This document shows, piece by piece, positions 1 through 10,967 of a DNA stretch of 21,061 nt. The notes under the pieces are model-generated. The model saw nothing but the letters and a program-made list of their open reading frames with translations, searched no databases and was not told the origin of the DNA. Every line of letters begins with the position of its first letter. The first letter of the stretch is position 1. The position numbers were made by a program, and so were the translations under genes. Source of the DNA: Hydrogenophaga sp. (GTDB taxonomy: Bacteria > Pseudomonadota > Gammaproteobacteria > Burkholderiales > Burkholderiaceae_C); NCBI GenBank assembly GCA_030684755.1, contig JAUXXN010000047.1, forward strand, positions 1 through 21,061, read 5' to 3'.

Positions 1-361
1 CTTCGGTTAAGCGGAACTGGCGGTGACAAGCGTCGCACTCAAACCGGGGTAACACGCCGTCTTGCTGCGTGTCGGCCAGGCTGAAGCGCCAAGTTCGGGC
101 GCCGTCGTCGGCGTGGCGCTGCAACACACCGCAGGCGGCCAGCCGGTCCAGCAACCGGTACAGCGTGACACGGTTGATGTCGAGCCCGCGCGCGGTCAAC
201 GACTGCTGCGCCTGTGCGTGTGTGATGGAGCCCTGCGGGTTGGCCAAAAACAAACCCAGCACAGCACGGGTGGCCAAGGTGCGGCGCAGGCCGGCCTGCT
301 CAAGCCGCGCCTGCATCTCGACCGGCACCACCACAGATTCTTTTGGCTCACGTTTTGTCAT
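1..361 (-). CDS. zur: Fur-family repressor, probable Zur (partial, C-terminus off window)
   Basis: This is the N-terminal 120 codons of a Fur-superfamily metal-dependent repressor, starting at ATG 361-359 and running off the left edge. The predicted protein has the Fur winged-helix layout: an N-terminal helix (LEQAGLRRTLATRAVL, about residues 20-35), a recognition region with INRVTLYRLLDRLAACGVLQR (about 67-87), and the first CxxC of the structural zinc site in FECDACHRQF near residue 110. The second CxxC and the regulatory ligands lie outside the window, so Fur, Zur and PerR cannot be separated by residues. The Zur call rests on context: the gene is divergent from a complete zinc-uptake operon and shares a 262-bp intergenic region with a strong dyad. 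It would bind DNA when zinc-loaded and repress znu genes, and probably itself. Confidence 0.85.
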   Translation of the reverse strand, partial: MTKREPKESVVVPVEMQARLEQAGLRRTLATRAVLGLFLANPQGSITHAQAQQSLTARGLDINRVTLYRLLDRLAACGVLQRHADDGARTWRFSLADTQQDGVLPRFECDACHRQFRLTE

Positions 362-377
362 GGAACAGGCCTTTTTT

Positions 378-425
378 ATGCAACCCAGTTGCGTTATGAT
401 GCATCTTATTGCAATTCAGTTGCAT
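378..425. promoter_or_regulatory. Candidate Zur operator: nested dyad between zur and znu
   Basis: The region contains an inner palindrome at 389-414 (20 of 26 bases self-complementary, core GATGCATC) and an outer inverted repeat ATGCAAC/GTTGCAT at 378-384 and 419-425. Both share the centre 401/402, so 36 of 48 positions are symmetric. The site lies 17-64 bp upstream of the zur start and just before the first plus-strand gene, where a Zur dimer or pair of dimers would block both promoters. It is not a close copy of the gammaproteobacterial Zur box, so Zur binding is inferred from symmetry and position. I did not find convincing -35/-10 elements. Confidence 0.6.
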
Positions 426-445
426 CAATATACCAGCAAACTGCC

Positions 446-607
446 ATGAATTTCCCCAAAGAATCCCTACCCATCAGCCAAAGCAGAAGCACTTCACCGG
501 CGCGTTCGCTGCTGATGCAGTCGGCGCTTCTGCGCTGTGCTGGGGCATCGGCGCTGTGCGCTGCCTTGGCCGTTGTGCTGTTGTGGGCCACACAGCCCAT
601 GGTCTAA
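446..607 (+). CDS. Possible 53-aa single-pass membrane peptide, first gene of znu operon
   Basis: A short reading frame from ATG 446 to TAA 607 encodes 53 residues. The N-terminal half is polar (MNFPKESLPISQS), then comes an alanine/leucine-rich hydrophobic stretch at about residues 33-49 (ALCAALAVVLLWATQ) long enough for one membrane span. The stop is 13 bp before the znuC start, so it would be the first gene of the zinc operon, directly downstream of the candidate Zur operator. No clear Shine-Dalgarno precedes ATG 446. A later in-frame ATG at 515 would give a 30-residue peptide that is almost all membrane span. I do not recognise a family. It may be a real small membrane protein or only an untranslated leader. 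Confidence 0.4.
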   Translation: MNFPKESLPISQSRSTSPARSLLMQSALLRCAGASALCAALAVVLLWATQPMV

Positions 608-620
608 AGACAGTGCACAC

Positions 621-1528
621 ATGACAACGCAGACACCACCACCGGCCATTGAGCTGGAAAACCTGACGCTGGGCTACGAACGCCACCCCGCCGTGCACCA
701 CCTGAGCCTGACCATTGCGCCCGGTTCGCTGGTGGCTCTGGTAGGCCCCAACGGCGCGGGCAAATCCACCCTCATCAAAGCCTTGGCGGGCCAGTTGCGG
801 CCTATCAGCGGACAGTTGCGCGGCCTGTCGTCGCAGCGCATTGCTTGGCTGCCGCAACACACCGAGTTGGACCGCAGCTTCCCCATTCCCGTGCGCGACA
901 TGGTGGCCATGGGCCTGTGGCACCAAGTGGGCGCACTGCGCCGCTTCAGCGCCCAACACCGCCAACAATGCGACGCCGCGCTGGCCGCTGTGGGCCTGAC
1001 CGGTTTTGAAGAACGCAGCCTGGACACGCTCTCGGGCGGCCAGCTGCAACGCGCCCTGTTTGCCCGCCTGATCTTGCAAGACGCACCGGTGGTGCTGCTC
1101 GACGAGCCGTTTGCCGCCGTGGACAACCGCACCACCGACGACCTGCTGGCCCTGCTGCACCGCTGGCACGCGCAGGGCAAAACCGTGGTGGCCGTGCTGC
1201 ATGACCTGGCGCAGGTGCGAGCGCACTTTCCGCTCACGCTGCTGCTGGCCCGCGAACGTGTGGCCTGGGGGCCCACGGCCAGCGTGCTCACCCGCGCCCA
1301 CTGGGCGCAAGCCCAGCGCATGCAAGAGCCGTTTGACGACGACGCGCCGCTGTGCGAGGCCGAAACCCCAGCCGCAACAGCCCCCGAAACCGCCGCCGCG
1401 CTCACCGCACCCCACGAGCACAAACACAGTCAAGGCCACAGTCACAGCCACCGCCACCCCCACACCGCTTCACACGGCCACGCGCACCCCAGCGCACACG
1501 CCACAACCCCCGTCCCAAAGGCCATTCC

Positions 1529-1532
<4 letters not shown>
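621..1532 (+). CDS. znuC: Zinc ABC transporter ATP-binding protein with His-rich C-terminal tail
   Basis: This 303-aa protein is the ATPase that would power zinc import through ZnuB in the cytoplasmic membrane. It shows Walker A GPNGAGKST (42-50), the ABC signature LSGGQ (137-141), Walker B VVLLDEP (157-163) and the switch histidine in AVLHDL (H194). ATG 621 is chosen because the ABC fold begins directly after it; the upstream extension in the same frame is low-complexity and overlaps the preceding small frame. The gene ends in an ATGA overlap with znuB. Residues 265-293 form a tail with HEHKHSQGHSHSHRHP and further HxH pairs, a probable zinc-binding extension on the cytoplasmic side. Family (cluster A-I metal uptake) is secure; zinc as substrate follows from neighbours and His-rich segments. 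Confidence 0.93.
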
Positions 1533-3524
<1,992 letters not shown>

Positions 3525-3534
3525 GGGGAACACC

Positions 3535-4782
<1,248 letters not shown>

Positions 4783-4798
4783 CCCAAGGAAACAAACC

Positions 4799-5797
4799 AT
4801 GTCCAAAGGCCTGATCCCCGTCACCATCCTCACCGGCTTCCTGGGCAGCGGCAAGACCACGCTGCTCAACCACATCCTCAAAGCCGACCACGGGCACCGC
4901 ATCGCGGTGATTGAAAACGAATTTGGCGAGGCCGGCATCGACAACGAGCTGCTGGTGCAAGACCGCGACGAGCAGATTGTGGAAATGAACAACGGTTGCA
5001 TTTGCTGCACCGTGCGCGGCGATTTGGTGCGCATCCTGGGCGAACTGGCCGCCAAACGCAAAGCGGGCACCTTGGCGTTCGACCGGGTGATCATCGAGAC
5101 CACCGGTCTGGCCGACCCGGCACCGGTAGCGCAGACCTTCTTTGTGGACGAAGACATCGGCATGCACTACCTGCTGGACGCCATCGTCACGCTGGTCGAT
5201 GCGGTGCACGCGCCGCAGCAGTTTCTGGAACACCACGAAGCGCAGGAGCAGGTGGGCTTTGCCGACCGCATTCTGCTGACCAAGACCGATCTGGTGTCCA
5301 TGCCCGACATCCTCACGCTCAAGAGCCGGTTGCAGCGCATGAACCCCCGGGCGCCCATTCTCGAATCCCGGTTCGGCAACGTGCCGCTGGAGCAGGTGCT
5401 GGACCTGCGCGGCTTCAACCTCAACGCCATCCTGGAGATCGAACCCGACTTTCTGAGCGATGTCGCGCACGAGCACGACGACGACGTGACCTCGTTCGTG
5501 TTCCGCGAGGACAGGCCCCTGGATCTCGAACGGTTGGAAGACTTTCTGGGTGCCATTGTGCAGGTGTACGGCACCCAGCTCATGCGCTACAAGGGCATCC
5601 TTTATATAAAAGGGCAACACCGCCGCATCGTCTTTCAGGGCGTGCACATGCTGATGGGTACCGACCTGGGCGCACCTTGGCGCGAGGGCGAGGCCCGCGA
5701 GTCGCGCATGGTGTTCATTGGCAAAAACATGCCGCAAGATGTTTTGCTGCAAGGCTTGCAGCAATCGGTGGCGCAGGCGCAGGCGGTGCGCCCGTGA
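4799..5797 (+). CDS. COG0523/CobW-family GTPase, YjiA-like, second paralog
   Basis: This 332-aa protein is a second COG0523 GTPase, shorter and different in its C-terminal half from the preceding one. It has Walker A GFLGSGKTT (13-21), CICC (C67, C69, C70), ETTGLADPAP (100-109) and the specificity motif TKTD (161-164). An acidic/His patch HEHDDD (224-229) links the G domain to the CobW_C domain (about 231-320), as in E. coli YjiA-type proteins. ATG 4799 has aagga upstream and is 16 bp after the first GTPase gene. The codons around 5599-5613 include an AT-rich run with a rare ATA, unlike the rest of the gene, encoding LYIKG. Binding of zinc or another metal is expected from the family; its exact client is unknown. 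Confidence 0.88.
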   Translation: MSKGLIPVTILTGFLGSGKTTLLNHILKADHGHRIAVIENEFGEAGIDNELLVQDRDEQIVEMNNGCICCTVRGDLVRILGELAAKRKAGTLAFDRVIIETTGLADPAPVAQTFFVDEDIGMHYLLDAIVTLVDAVHAPQQFLEHHEAQEQVGFADRILLTKTDLVSMPDILTLKSRLQRMNPRAPILESRFGNVPLEQVLDLRGFNLNAILEIEPDFLSDVAHEHDDDVTSFVFREDRPLDLERLEDFLGAIVQVYGTQLMRYKGILYIKGQHRRIVFQGVHMLMGTDLGAPWREGEARESRMVFIGKNMPQDVLLQGLQQSVAQAQAVRP

Positions 5798-6261
5798 CAT
5801 TCGCCAACCGAACCAGCGTTGAACAGGTTGAAGAAGGCCAACAACTGGCGCCCAAGTTCGATGCCCATGGCCTGCTCACCTGCGTCACCACCGATGCCGA
5901 TTCGGGCGATGTGCTGATGGTGGGTTACATGAACCCCGAAGCCCTTGAACGCACGATGCAAACGGGCGAGGCGCATTACTTCAGCCGCAGCCGCCAGGTG
6001 CTCTGGCACAAAGGCGCCACCAGCGGTTTGGTGCAGCAGGTGGTGGAGATGCGCATCGACGACGACCAGGACGCGCTGTGGCTGCGGGTGCAACTGCAAG
6101 CCGGCACCAACAGCCCGCCCGCCAGCTGCCATGTGGGCTACCGCAGTTGCTTTTACCGCGCCATTGACCCCGCCACCCAAACCTTGCGCTTTGTCGAGGA
6201 AGGCAAAACCTTCGATCCGCTGGTGGTGTATGGCGATGCACCCAACCCCACGCTGTTGTGA
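5794..6261 (+). CDS. hisI: HisI-like phosphoribosyl-AMP cyclohydrolase paralog lacking one zinc ligand
   Basis: This 155-aa protein matches HisI, which opens the ring of phosphoribosyl-AMP in histidine synthesis. Conserved family segments are visible: LMVGYMNPEAL (41-51), HYFSRSRQVLWHKGATSG (61-78) and the Cys-containing CHVGYRSCFYR (112-122). In ordinary HisI the Mg/Zn motif is D-C-D-x-D, with the Cys bound to zinc; here it reads D89-D90-D91-Q92-D93, so that Cys is Asp. The two other zinc ligands, C112 and C119, remain. The start is GTG 5794, whose last bases overlap the stop of the second GTPase (GTGA), so translation is probably coupled. Position at the end of a zinc-starvation operon suggests a backup enzyme with altered metal need. 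It is unlikely to be the housekeeping copy because no other his genes are nearby. Confidence 0.87.
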   Translation: MTFANRTSVEQVEEGQQLAPKFDAHGLLTCVTTDADSGDVLMVGYMNPEALERTMQTGEAHYFSRSRQVLWHKGATSGLVQQVVEMRIDDDQDALWLRVQLQAGTNSPPASCHVGYRSCFYRAIDPATQTLRFVEEGKTFDPLVVYGDAPNPTLL

Positions 6262-6367
6262 CGGTCTGAACTGCACTCGCAACAACCCATACCGCCAAGC
6301 CAAGCGCTACACACATTTTTGATTCCCTCCAACCACGGCATCTGCTGTCGTTCTTCCGTTAACTGCC

Positions 6368-7678
6368 ATGCACCACACATATTCAACGTTCACCAAGCTC
6401 CCCCGTCGCTCCCTGCTCGCTCTGGCCGCAGCAGCCCTGGTCACCGCCTGCGGCGGTGGTGGTAACGACGACCATGAACACACCAATACCGTGATCGACA
6501 CCGCAGGCCGTCTGGCCATTGCCGAAAACGCAGCCACCGGTGTTCGTGTGTTTGACCTGGATAGCAAAACCGTGGCGGCCACTTACACGATGGACAACGC
6601 ACCTTCAGCGCTGTACACCAGCCCCGGGGGCCGCTACGTGGTGGCCATGCAGCGGCTGCAAGACAAAGTGCAATTCATCGACAGCGGCATCTGGCAGGAA
6701 GACCATGGTGATCACCTGCACGATTACAAGCAGGCCTCCGCCTTGGTCAACTGGACACTGACTGGCTCGCGTCCGACCCACTACGACGTGCAGGCGGGCA
6801 GACAAGCCGCCATCTTCATGGATGGCAACAGCGCTATCACCCCCATACAAAACGCGGGTGTGCGCCTCTTCACCGATGCGTCCATTGCCGCCAAGCGCCT
6901 GGAGGCCAGCATGGACCTGACCGTCCCCATCCATGGCCTGGGCGAGCCCGTAGGCAACAAATTGCTGACTGTGTCCCGTGCAGCTGACGCCACCACCACG
7001 TTGCCCACGCACTTGGAGCTCTATCAGCGCAACGGTAACGGTTACACGTATCAGCGCCAGTTGGACACCCGCTGCGAGGGCATGCACGGCTCGTTGAGCA
7101 CCGGCAATCACACGGCAGTGGGTTGCAACAACGGCGTGATGGTGGTCACCCACACCAGCGCCACCGCCGTGACCGACCGAATGGTCAATACCCCGTTGCG
7201 CGTAGGCACCATTGCCGGCCATCCCAAGCTGACAGGCCAGTTCGTCGGCATCGGCACCGAGGGCACGGCGGCTGCGCCACCGGTCACGACACGCTTCTTT
7301 GCCATCGACGCCGTAGCTGGTACACAGACAGCACTGAACCTGCCCGGCTGGGAAGCAGGTTTCGTGCGCCGTGCCCACGCATTCGACCGCAGCGGCACCC
7401 GCTTTGCCGTGGTGGACCACCAAGGCAGCCTGCGCACGGCGGTGCGCCAAAGCGGAGCCTGGACAGCGGGCGTGGCCGTCACCGGCGTGGTACCTGCCAT
7501 GCCCACGGCTGCACCCTGGCCTGCCATCGCGGTCAACCAGGCCAAAGACGAGTTCTACGTGACCGACCCGGTTGCCAAGCAACTGATCACCGTCAACAGC
7601 CAAACCGGCGCCGTCATCAGCCGCACCGATCTGGGCTTTGTACCGTCGTCCATCACCTGGACCGGGATTGCACGATGA
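6368..7678 (+). CDS. aztD: AztD-like periplasmic zinc chaperone, lipoprotein beta-propeller
   Basis: This 436-aa exported protein resembles AztD, the beta-propeller chaperone that gives zinc to the binding protein AztC. A twin-Arg-containing N-terminus (KLPRRS) leads into a hydrophobic segment and a lipobox LVTAC with C28, so it is probably membrane-anchored. After a poly-Gly linker, DDHEH (34-38) offers a flexible metal-catching motif. EDHGDHLHDY (111-120; H113, H116, H118) and CEGMHG (236-241) with C253 fit the AztD-family metal site and disulfide. Repeated GR/GK-V-FDLDS strands fit propeller blades. ATG 6368 is the only start before the signal sequence. The stop overlaps the next gene (ATGA). 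Other propeller proteins are possible, but His motifs and zinc-transport neighbours favour AztD. Confidence 0.72.
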   Translation: MHHTYSTFTKLPRRSLLALAAAALVTACGGGGNDDHEHTNTVIDTAGRLAIAENAATGVRVFDLDSKTVAATYTMDNAPSALYTSPGGRYVVAMQRLQDKVQFIDSGIWQEDHGDHLHDYKQASALVNWTLTGSRPTHYDVQAGRQAAIFMDGNSAITPIQNAGVRLFTDASIAAKRLEASMDLTVPIHGLGEPVGNKLLTVSRAADATTTLPTHLELYQRNGNGYTYQRQLDTRCEGMHGSLSTGNHTAVGCNNGVMVVTHTSATAVTDRMVNTPLRVGTIAGHPKLTGQFVGIGTEGTAAAPPVTTRFFAIDAVAGTQTALNLPGWEAGFVRRAHAFDRSGTRFAVVDHQGSLRTAVRQSGAWTAGVAVTGVVPAMPTAAPWPAIAVNQAKDEFYVTDPVAKQLITVNSQTGAVISRTDLGFVPSSITWTGIAR

Positions 7679-8826
7679 GCGCTGCCCTCACCTGGAAACC
7701 GTTGGCCTGTGCGCTCGCCGTGGCAGGACTGAACGGCGGCGGGCTGGCACACGCTGCCGAACCGGACACCTGGGGCATCGGTGCGGTGCTCGACGTGGCC
7801 CATACCTCGCGCGCTTTGGCGTTGGGCCAGCGCGAAAAAGGCCTGCAACTGGGCCACAGCGATGTGAGCGCCGCCGGACCGCTGGGCCGGGCGTTGGAAG
7901 CCCGCTTCACCGTGGCCGCCCATGCACACGACGGCAAGGTGGAAGCCGAACTGGAAGAAGCCTATGTGCAAACCCGCGGCCTGCCCGCCGGGCTGCAGGT
8001 GCGCGCCGGCCGGTTTCCTTCACAGATTGGTTACCTGAACGAGCAGCACCCGCATGCCGACGACTTTGTCGAGCGCCCTTTGCTCTACCGCGCCTTCCTG
8101 GGCGGGCACTGGTTTGACGATGGTGTGCGCCTCAACTGGACCGCACCCACCCCGTTCTACCTGCGCACAGGCTTGGAAATTTACAACGGCAAGCAACTGG
8201 TGCAAGAGGCTGTCAGTGCCCGCAGCCCTGGGGCGATCACCCTCAGCGCCAAACTGGGTGACGACTGGGGCAGATCCAACAGCTGGCAAATGGGAGCGGC
8301 ATGGCTGCACAACAGGCGCGAAGCTGATTCGGAGCACGACCATGGTGGCGCTGCAGGACACGACCACGTGCACGACCATGCTCACGCGCACGGCGCGGCC
8401 TTCAGCGGACGCAACACCGTGTTGCTGGACGCTGCCTGGAAGTGGGCACCGAATGGCAACAACCGCGAGCGACAGCTCAAAGTGGTGGGCGAATGGGCCC
8501 GGGTGAGCGGCATCAACCGCTACGCCCGCAGCAGCGACACGCACGAAGCCCATTCGCTGATGGCCGTGTGGCGCTGGGCCGCACCTTGGGAAACTGGGGT
8601 GCGCCTGGACTGGTTAACAGCACGCAGCCCGCACGGTGACCACTTCCACAACGTGCGCTTGCGCGAACAGTCGCTGATGGTGGCCTACAAACCCACCCAC
8701 GCCCAAACACTGCGCCTGCAGTTCACCGGCCAGTCCGGAGCCAAAGGGCTGGAAGGCGCAGCCAAACGGTCGGTGCAACTGCACTATGTGTTGAGTTTTG
8801 GAGCCCACGGTGCACACAGCTTCTGA
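7675..8826 (+). CDS. Outer-membrane beta-barrel protein with His-rich loop, probable zinc-uptake porin
   Basis: This 383-aa protein has a signal peptide (cleavage near AHA-AEP, residue 27) and alternating amphipathic strands throughout, for example LQVRAGRFPSQIGYL (107-121) and RLNWTAPTPFYLRTGLEIYNG (152-172). It ends in strand-like SVQLHYVLSFGAHGAHSF with a terminal Phe, as expected for Bam-assembled barrels. Residues 221-239 form a loop (HDHGGAAGHDHVHDHAHAH) very rich in His, a likely metal-gathering surface. No TonB box or plug domain is present and the length is half that of a ZnuD receptor, so passive or facilitated uptake is more likely. ATG 7675 overlaps the aztD stop in ATGA, and the end overlaps the next gene. 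I cannot name the family; zinc is inferred from His content and neighbours. Confidence 0.72.
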   Translation: MSAALTWKPLACALAVAGLNGGGLAHAAEPDTWGIGAVLDVAHTSRALALGQREKGLQLGHSDVSAAGPLGRALEARFTVAAHAHDGKVEAELEEAYVQTRGLPAGLQVRAGRFPSQIGYLNEQHPHADDFVERPLLYRAFLGGHWFDDGVRLNWTAPTPFYLRTGLEIYNGKQLVQEAVSARSPGAITLSAKLGDDWGRSNSWQMGAAWLHNRREADSEHDHGGAAGHDHVHDHAHAHGAAFSGRNTVLLDAAWKWAPNGNNRERQLKVVGEWARVSGINRYARSSDTHEAHSLMAVWRWAAPWETGVRLDWLTARSPHGDHFHNVRLREQSLMVAYKPTHAQTLRLQFTGQSGAKGLEGAAKRSVQLHYVLSFGAHGAHSF

Positions 8827-9781
8827 TCGTCCACACGCGGCGGCCCGCCGCCGAACGTTACGCACTTCAGCGTGGCTGCGCTCGCTGGGGCTGACCCTGG
8901 GCCTGGCGTTGGCCAGCGCCCAGGCGGGTGCGGCCACGGTGTTCGCCTGCGAGCCCGAATGGGCGGCGCTGGTGCGCGTGCTGTTGCCCCAGGCCAAGGT
9001 GCATGTAGCCACCCATGCCCGGCAAGACCCGCACCACATCGAGGCCCGCCCGGCGCTGATTGCCCAGATGCGCAGCGCCGACCTGGCGGTGTGCACCGGT
9101 GCAGCGCTGGAGGCTGGTTGGCTGCCCATGCTGCAACAGCGCTCGGCCAACCGCAAAGTACAGAACGGCCAGCCCGGCATGTTCTACGCGGCGGACCACG
9201 CCAGCCTGATCGATCCGAGGCCCGCCACCCTGAACCCGTTTGCGGGCGACGTTCACCCCGAGGGCAACCCGCATTTGCATGCCGACCCGCGCCGCTTGGC
9301 CGAAGTGGCCGAAGCACTGGCCGAACGCATCGGCGAAGTCTGGCCCGCACAGGCCGCCGAGGTGCAAGCCCGGCACAAGGATTGGGCTGTGCGCTGGCAG
9401 CGGCATATCGAGCGCTGGAGCCAACAAGGGAGCGCTTTGAAAGGCCGGCAAGTGGCGGCGCAGCACACCACGTTCGGCTACCTGTGGCATTGGCTGGGCA
9501 TCGAGATGGTGGCGGACTTGGAGCCCAAACCCGGCATGCCGCCCACGCCGGGCCATCTCGACAGCCTGCGCAAGGCTCTTGTGAACCATCCACCCGCCGC
9601 CATTGTGGTGGCCGCTTACCAAGACGAGCGCTCGGCACGCTGGCTGGTCCAACAACTCCAAGGCAAGGTGCCCATGTTGGTGCTGCCCGCCACGGTGGAC
9701 AATCCCCACCAAGCCGAGGCCCTAGAGCGTTGGTTTGACCGCTTGCTGTCCGACCTGCTTGCCACCGCAGGCCAACGCTAA
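8810..9781 (+). CDS. Second zinc ABC transporter binding protein (ZnuA/AztC-type)
   Basis: This 323-aa cluster A-I solute-binding protein is a second periplasmic zinc carrier. GTG 8810 is preferred because ggag lies 6 bp before it; a TTG at 8798 is the other option. Either start overlaps the barrel gene. Arg-rich residues 10-25 precede a hydrophobic core (LGLTLGLALASAQAGA). Metal ligands are probably H76 in DPHHIEARP, H155 or H157 in GNPHLHADP, and H219 in AAQHTTFGYL. LEPKPGMPPTPGHL (237-250) is the conserved C-lobe segment of zinc-type members. Unlike ZnuA it has no long His-rich loop, a trait shared with AztC, which depends on AztD. The gene lies 26 bp before its permease. It diverges strongly from the first znuA, so it is not a recent duplicate. 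Confidence 0.86.
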   Translation: MHTASDRPHAAARRRTLRTSAWLRSLGLTLGLALASAQAGAATVFACEPEWAALVRVLLPQAKVHVATHARQDPHHIEARPALIAQMRSADLAVCTGAALEAGWLPMLQQRSANRKVQNGQPGMFYAADHASLIDPRPATLNPFAGDVHPEGNPHLHADPRRLAEVAEALAERIGEVWPAQAAEVQARHKDWAVRWQRHIERWSQQGSALKGRQVAAQHTTFGYLWHWLGIEMVADLEPKPGMPPTPGHLDSLRKALVNHPPAAIVVAAYQDERSARWLVQQLQGKVPMLVLPATVDNPHQAEALERWFDRLLSDLLATAGQR

Positions 9782-9807
9782 AACACGAGCGCGCGTAGCG
9801 TGAGCAA

Positions 9808-10602
9808 ATGAACCTGAACGACTGGCTGAACGACGGGCTGATGGCCTTGCCCTGGTGGCTGCCACCCCTGCTCGCCCTGGGCCTGGGCCTGATGGCGCTG
9901 GCCCCACTGGGCGAGCAGGTGCTGCGCCGAGGCGTGGTGTTCATTGATTTGGCTGTGGCACAAGCAGCAGCGGCGGCGGCCCTGTGGTGGATCTGGTGGC
10001 AAGACCACCCCGGCGCCTGGAGTGTGCGCGGCGCTGCACTGGCGGGGGCGCTGGTGGCAGTGGTCTGGGTGCAAAACCTCGCGCGGCGCCACCCGGCGCA
10101 TCGCGAAGCCCTGATCGGTCTGGTGTACGTGTTGGGTGCGGGTCTGGCCGTTCTGGGGGCGAGCCAAGACCCTCACGGTCGGGAGCACCTGAGCGAACTG
10201 CTGGCCGCTGATGTGTTGTGGGCCGACTGGCCCCAGGTCGGTCTGATGGCCGCACTGGCTGCACTGGGGCACGCTTGGCAACGGCTGACGGGGCGTTGGC
10301 AACGGGCAAACCTGTGGGGCGATTGGGCTTTTTATCTGTGGTTTGCCGTGGTTGCCAGCTTGGCGGTGGGCGTGCTGGGTTTGTGGCTGGTGTTTGCCGG
10401 TCTGATCGTGCCGGCGTGGCTGGCTTTGCAAGGCTGGGGCCGTGTCCGACGCGGCACAGCGGTCATGCTGGCCTGCGCCGCTGGGCTCGCGGTGTCCAGC
10501 CTCATGGACTGGCCCAGTGGTGCCTGCGTCATTGTGTCGCTGGCCGCGCTGGGCTTGGCCGTCAGCTGGATACGCTCGTCCGCAAACAAGCAGGCCCATT
10601 GA
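9808..10602 (+). CDS. Second metal ABC transporter permease (ABC-3 family)
   Basis: This 264-aa protein is a polytopic membrane protein of the ABC-3 metal-permease family. The conserved blocks are visible though divergent: LGEQVLRRGVVFIDLAVAQAAAAAA (34-58), ALIGLVYVLGAGLAVL (about 101-116), LSELLAADVLW (about 127-137) and GLWLVFAGLIVPAWLA (about 191-206). It sits 26 bp after the second binding-protein gene and would form its channel. No ATPase gene follows: nine bases after its stop begins a decayed znuA fragment. The permease may therefore use ZnuC from the first operon, or an ATPase elsewhere in the genome. The call as metal permease is firm; zinc is inferred from the neighbours. Confidence 0.85.
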   Translation: MNLNDWLNDGLMALPWWLPPLLALGLGLMALAPLGEQVLRRGVVFIDLAVAQAAAAAALWWIWWQDHPGAWSVRGAALAGALVAVVWVQNLARRHPAHREALIGLVYVLGAGLAVLGASQDPHGREHLSELLAADVLWADWPQVGLMAALAALGHAWQRLTGRWQRANLWGDWAFYLWFAVVASLAVGVLGLWLVFAGLIVPAWLALQGWGRVRRGTAVMLACAAGLAVSSLMDWPSGACVIVSLAALGLAVSWIRSSANKQAH

Positions 10603-10610
10603 TTACATAA

Positions 10611-10820
<210 letters not shown>

Positions 10821-10830
10821 AAGGAACGCT

Positions 10831-10921
10831 GCGGGATTCACCGTTGCCACCAGACACAGCGCCCGTCTGCCCGTGACCGCACTGTAGGGTCTGCATGCGT
10901 GAGGTCAACATCACCAGCTCG
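10831..10921 (+). pseudogene. Decayed cobW/zigA 5' remnant
   Basis: Directly after the znuA fragment, at the same spacing (10 bp) as in the intact operon, the sequence reads GFTVATRHSARLPVTAL then TAG (10885-10887), matching the start of the ZigA-type GTPase ([17 protein letters not shown]). The initiator ATG has become GCG. A second short match, ATGCGTGAGGTCAACATC at 10895-10912, corresponds to the MSEVNI segment of the same gene (about residues 49-54), so the intervening Walker A region has been deleted. The remnant is non-coding. A weak 14-base match at 10947-10960 to the second GTPase gene may be chance. Confidence 0.8.
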
Positions 10922-10967
10922 CCGACCCTGCTCGGGTAGCACAAAAGCAGGTTCTGGACCTCAACAC

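Noticed and set aside
5599..5613. AT-rich near-palindrome (ctttatataaaag) resembling a promoter
   Set aside because: It lies inside the second GTPase gene and encodes a plausible LYIKG segment; no gene starts nearby.
6262..6367. Search for a second Zur operator upstream of the aztD-like gene
   Set aside because: I found no dyad resembling the one at 378-425; the module may be read from the upstream promoter.
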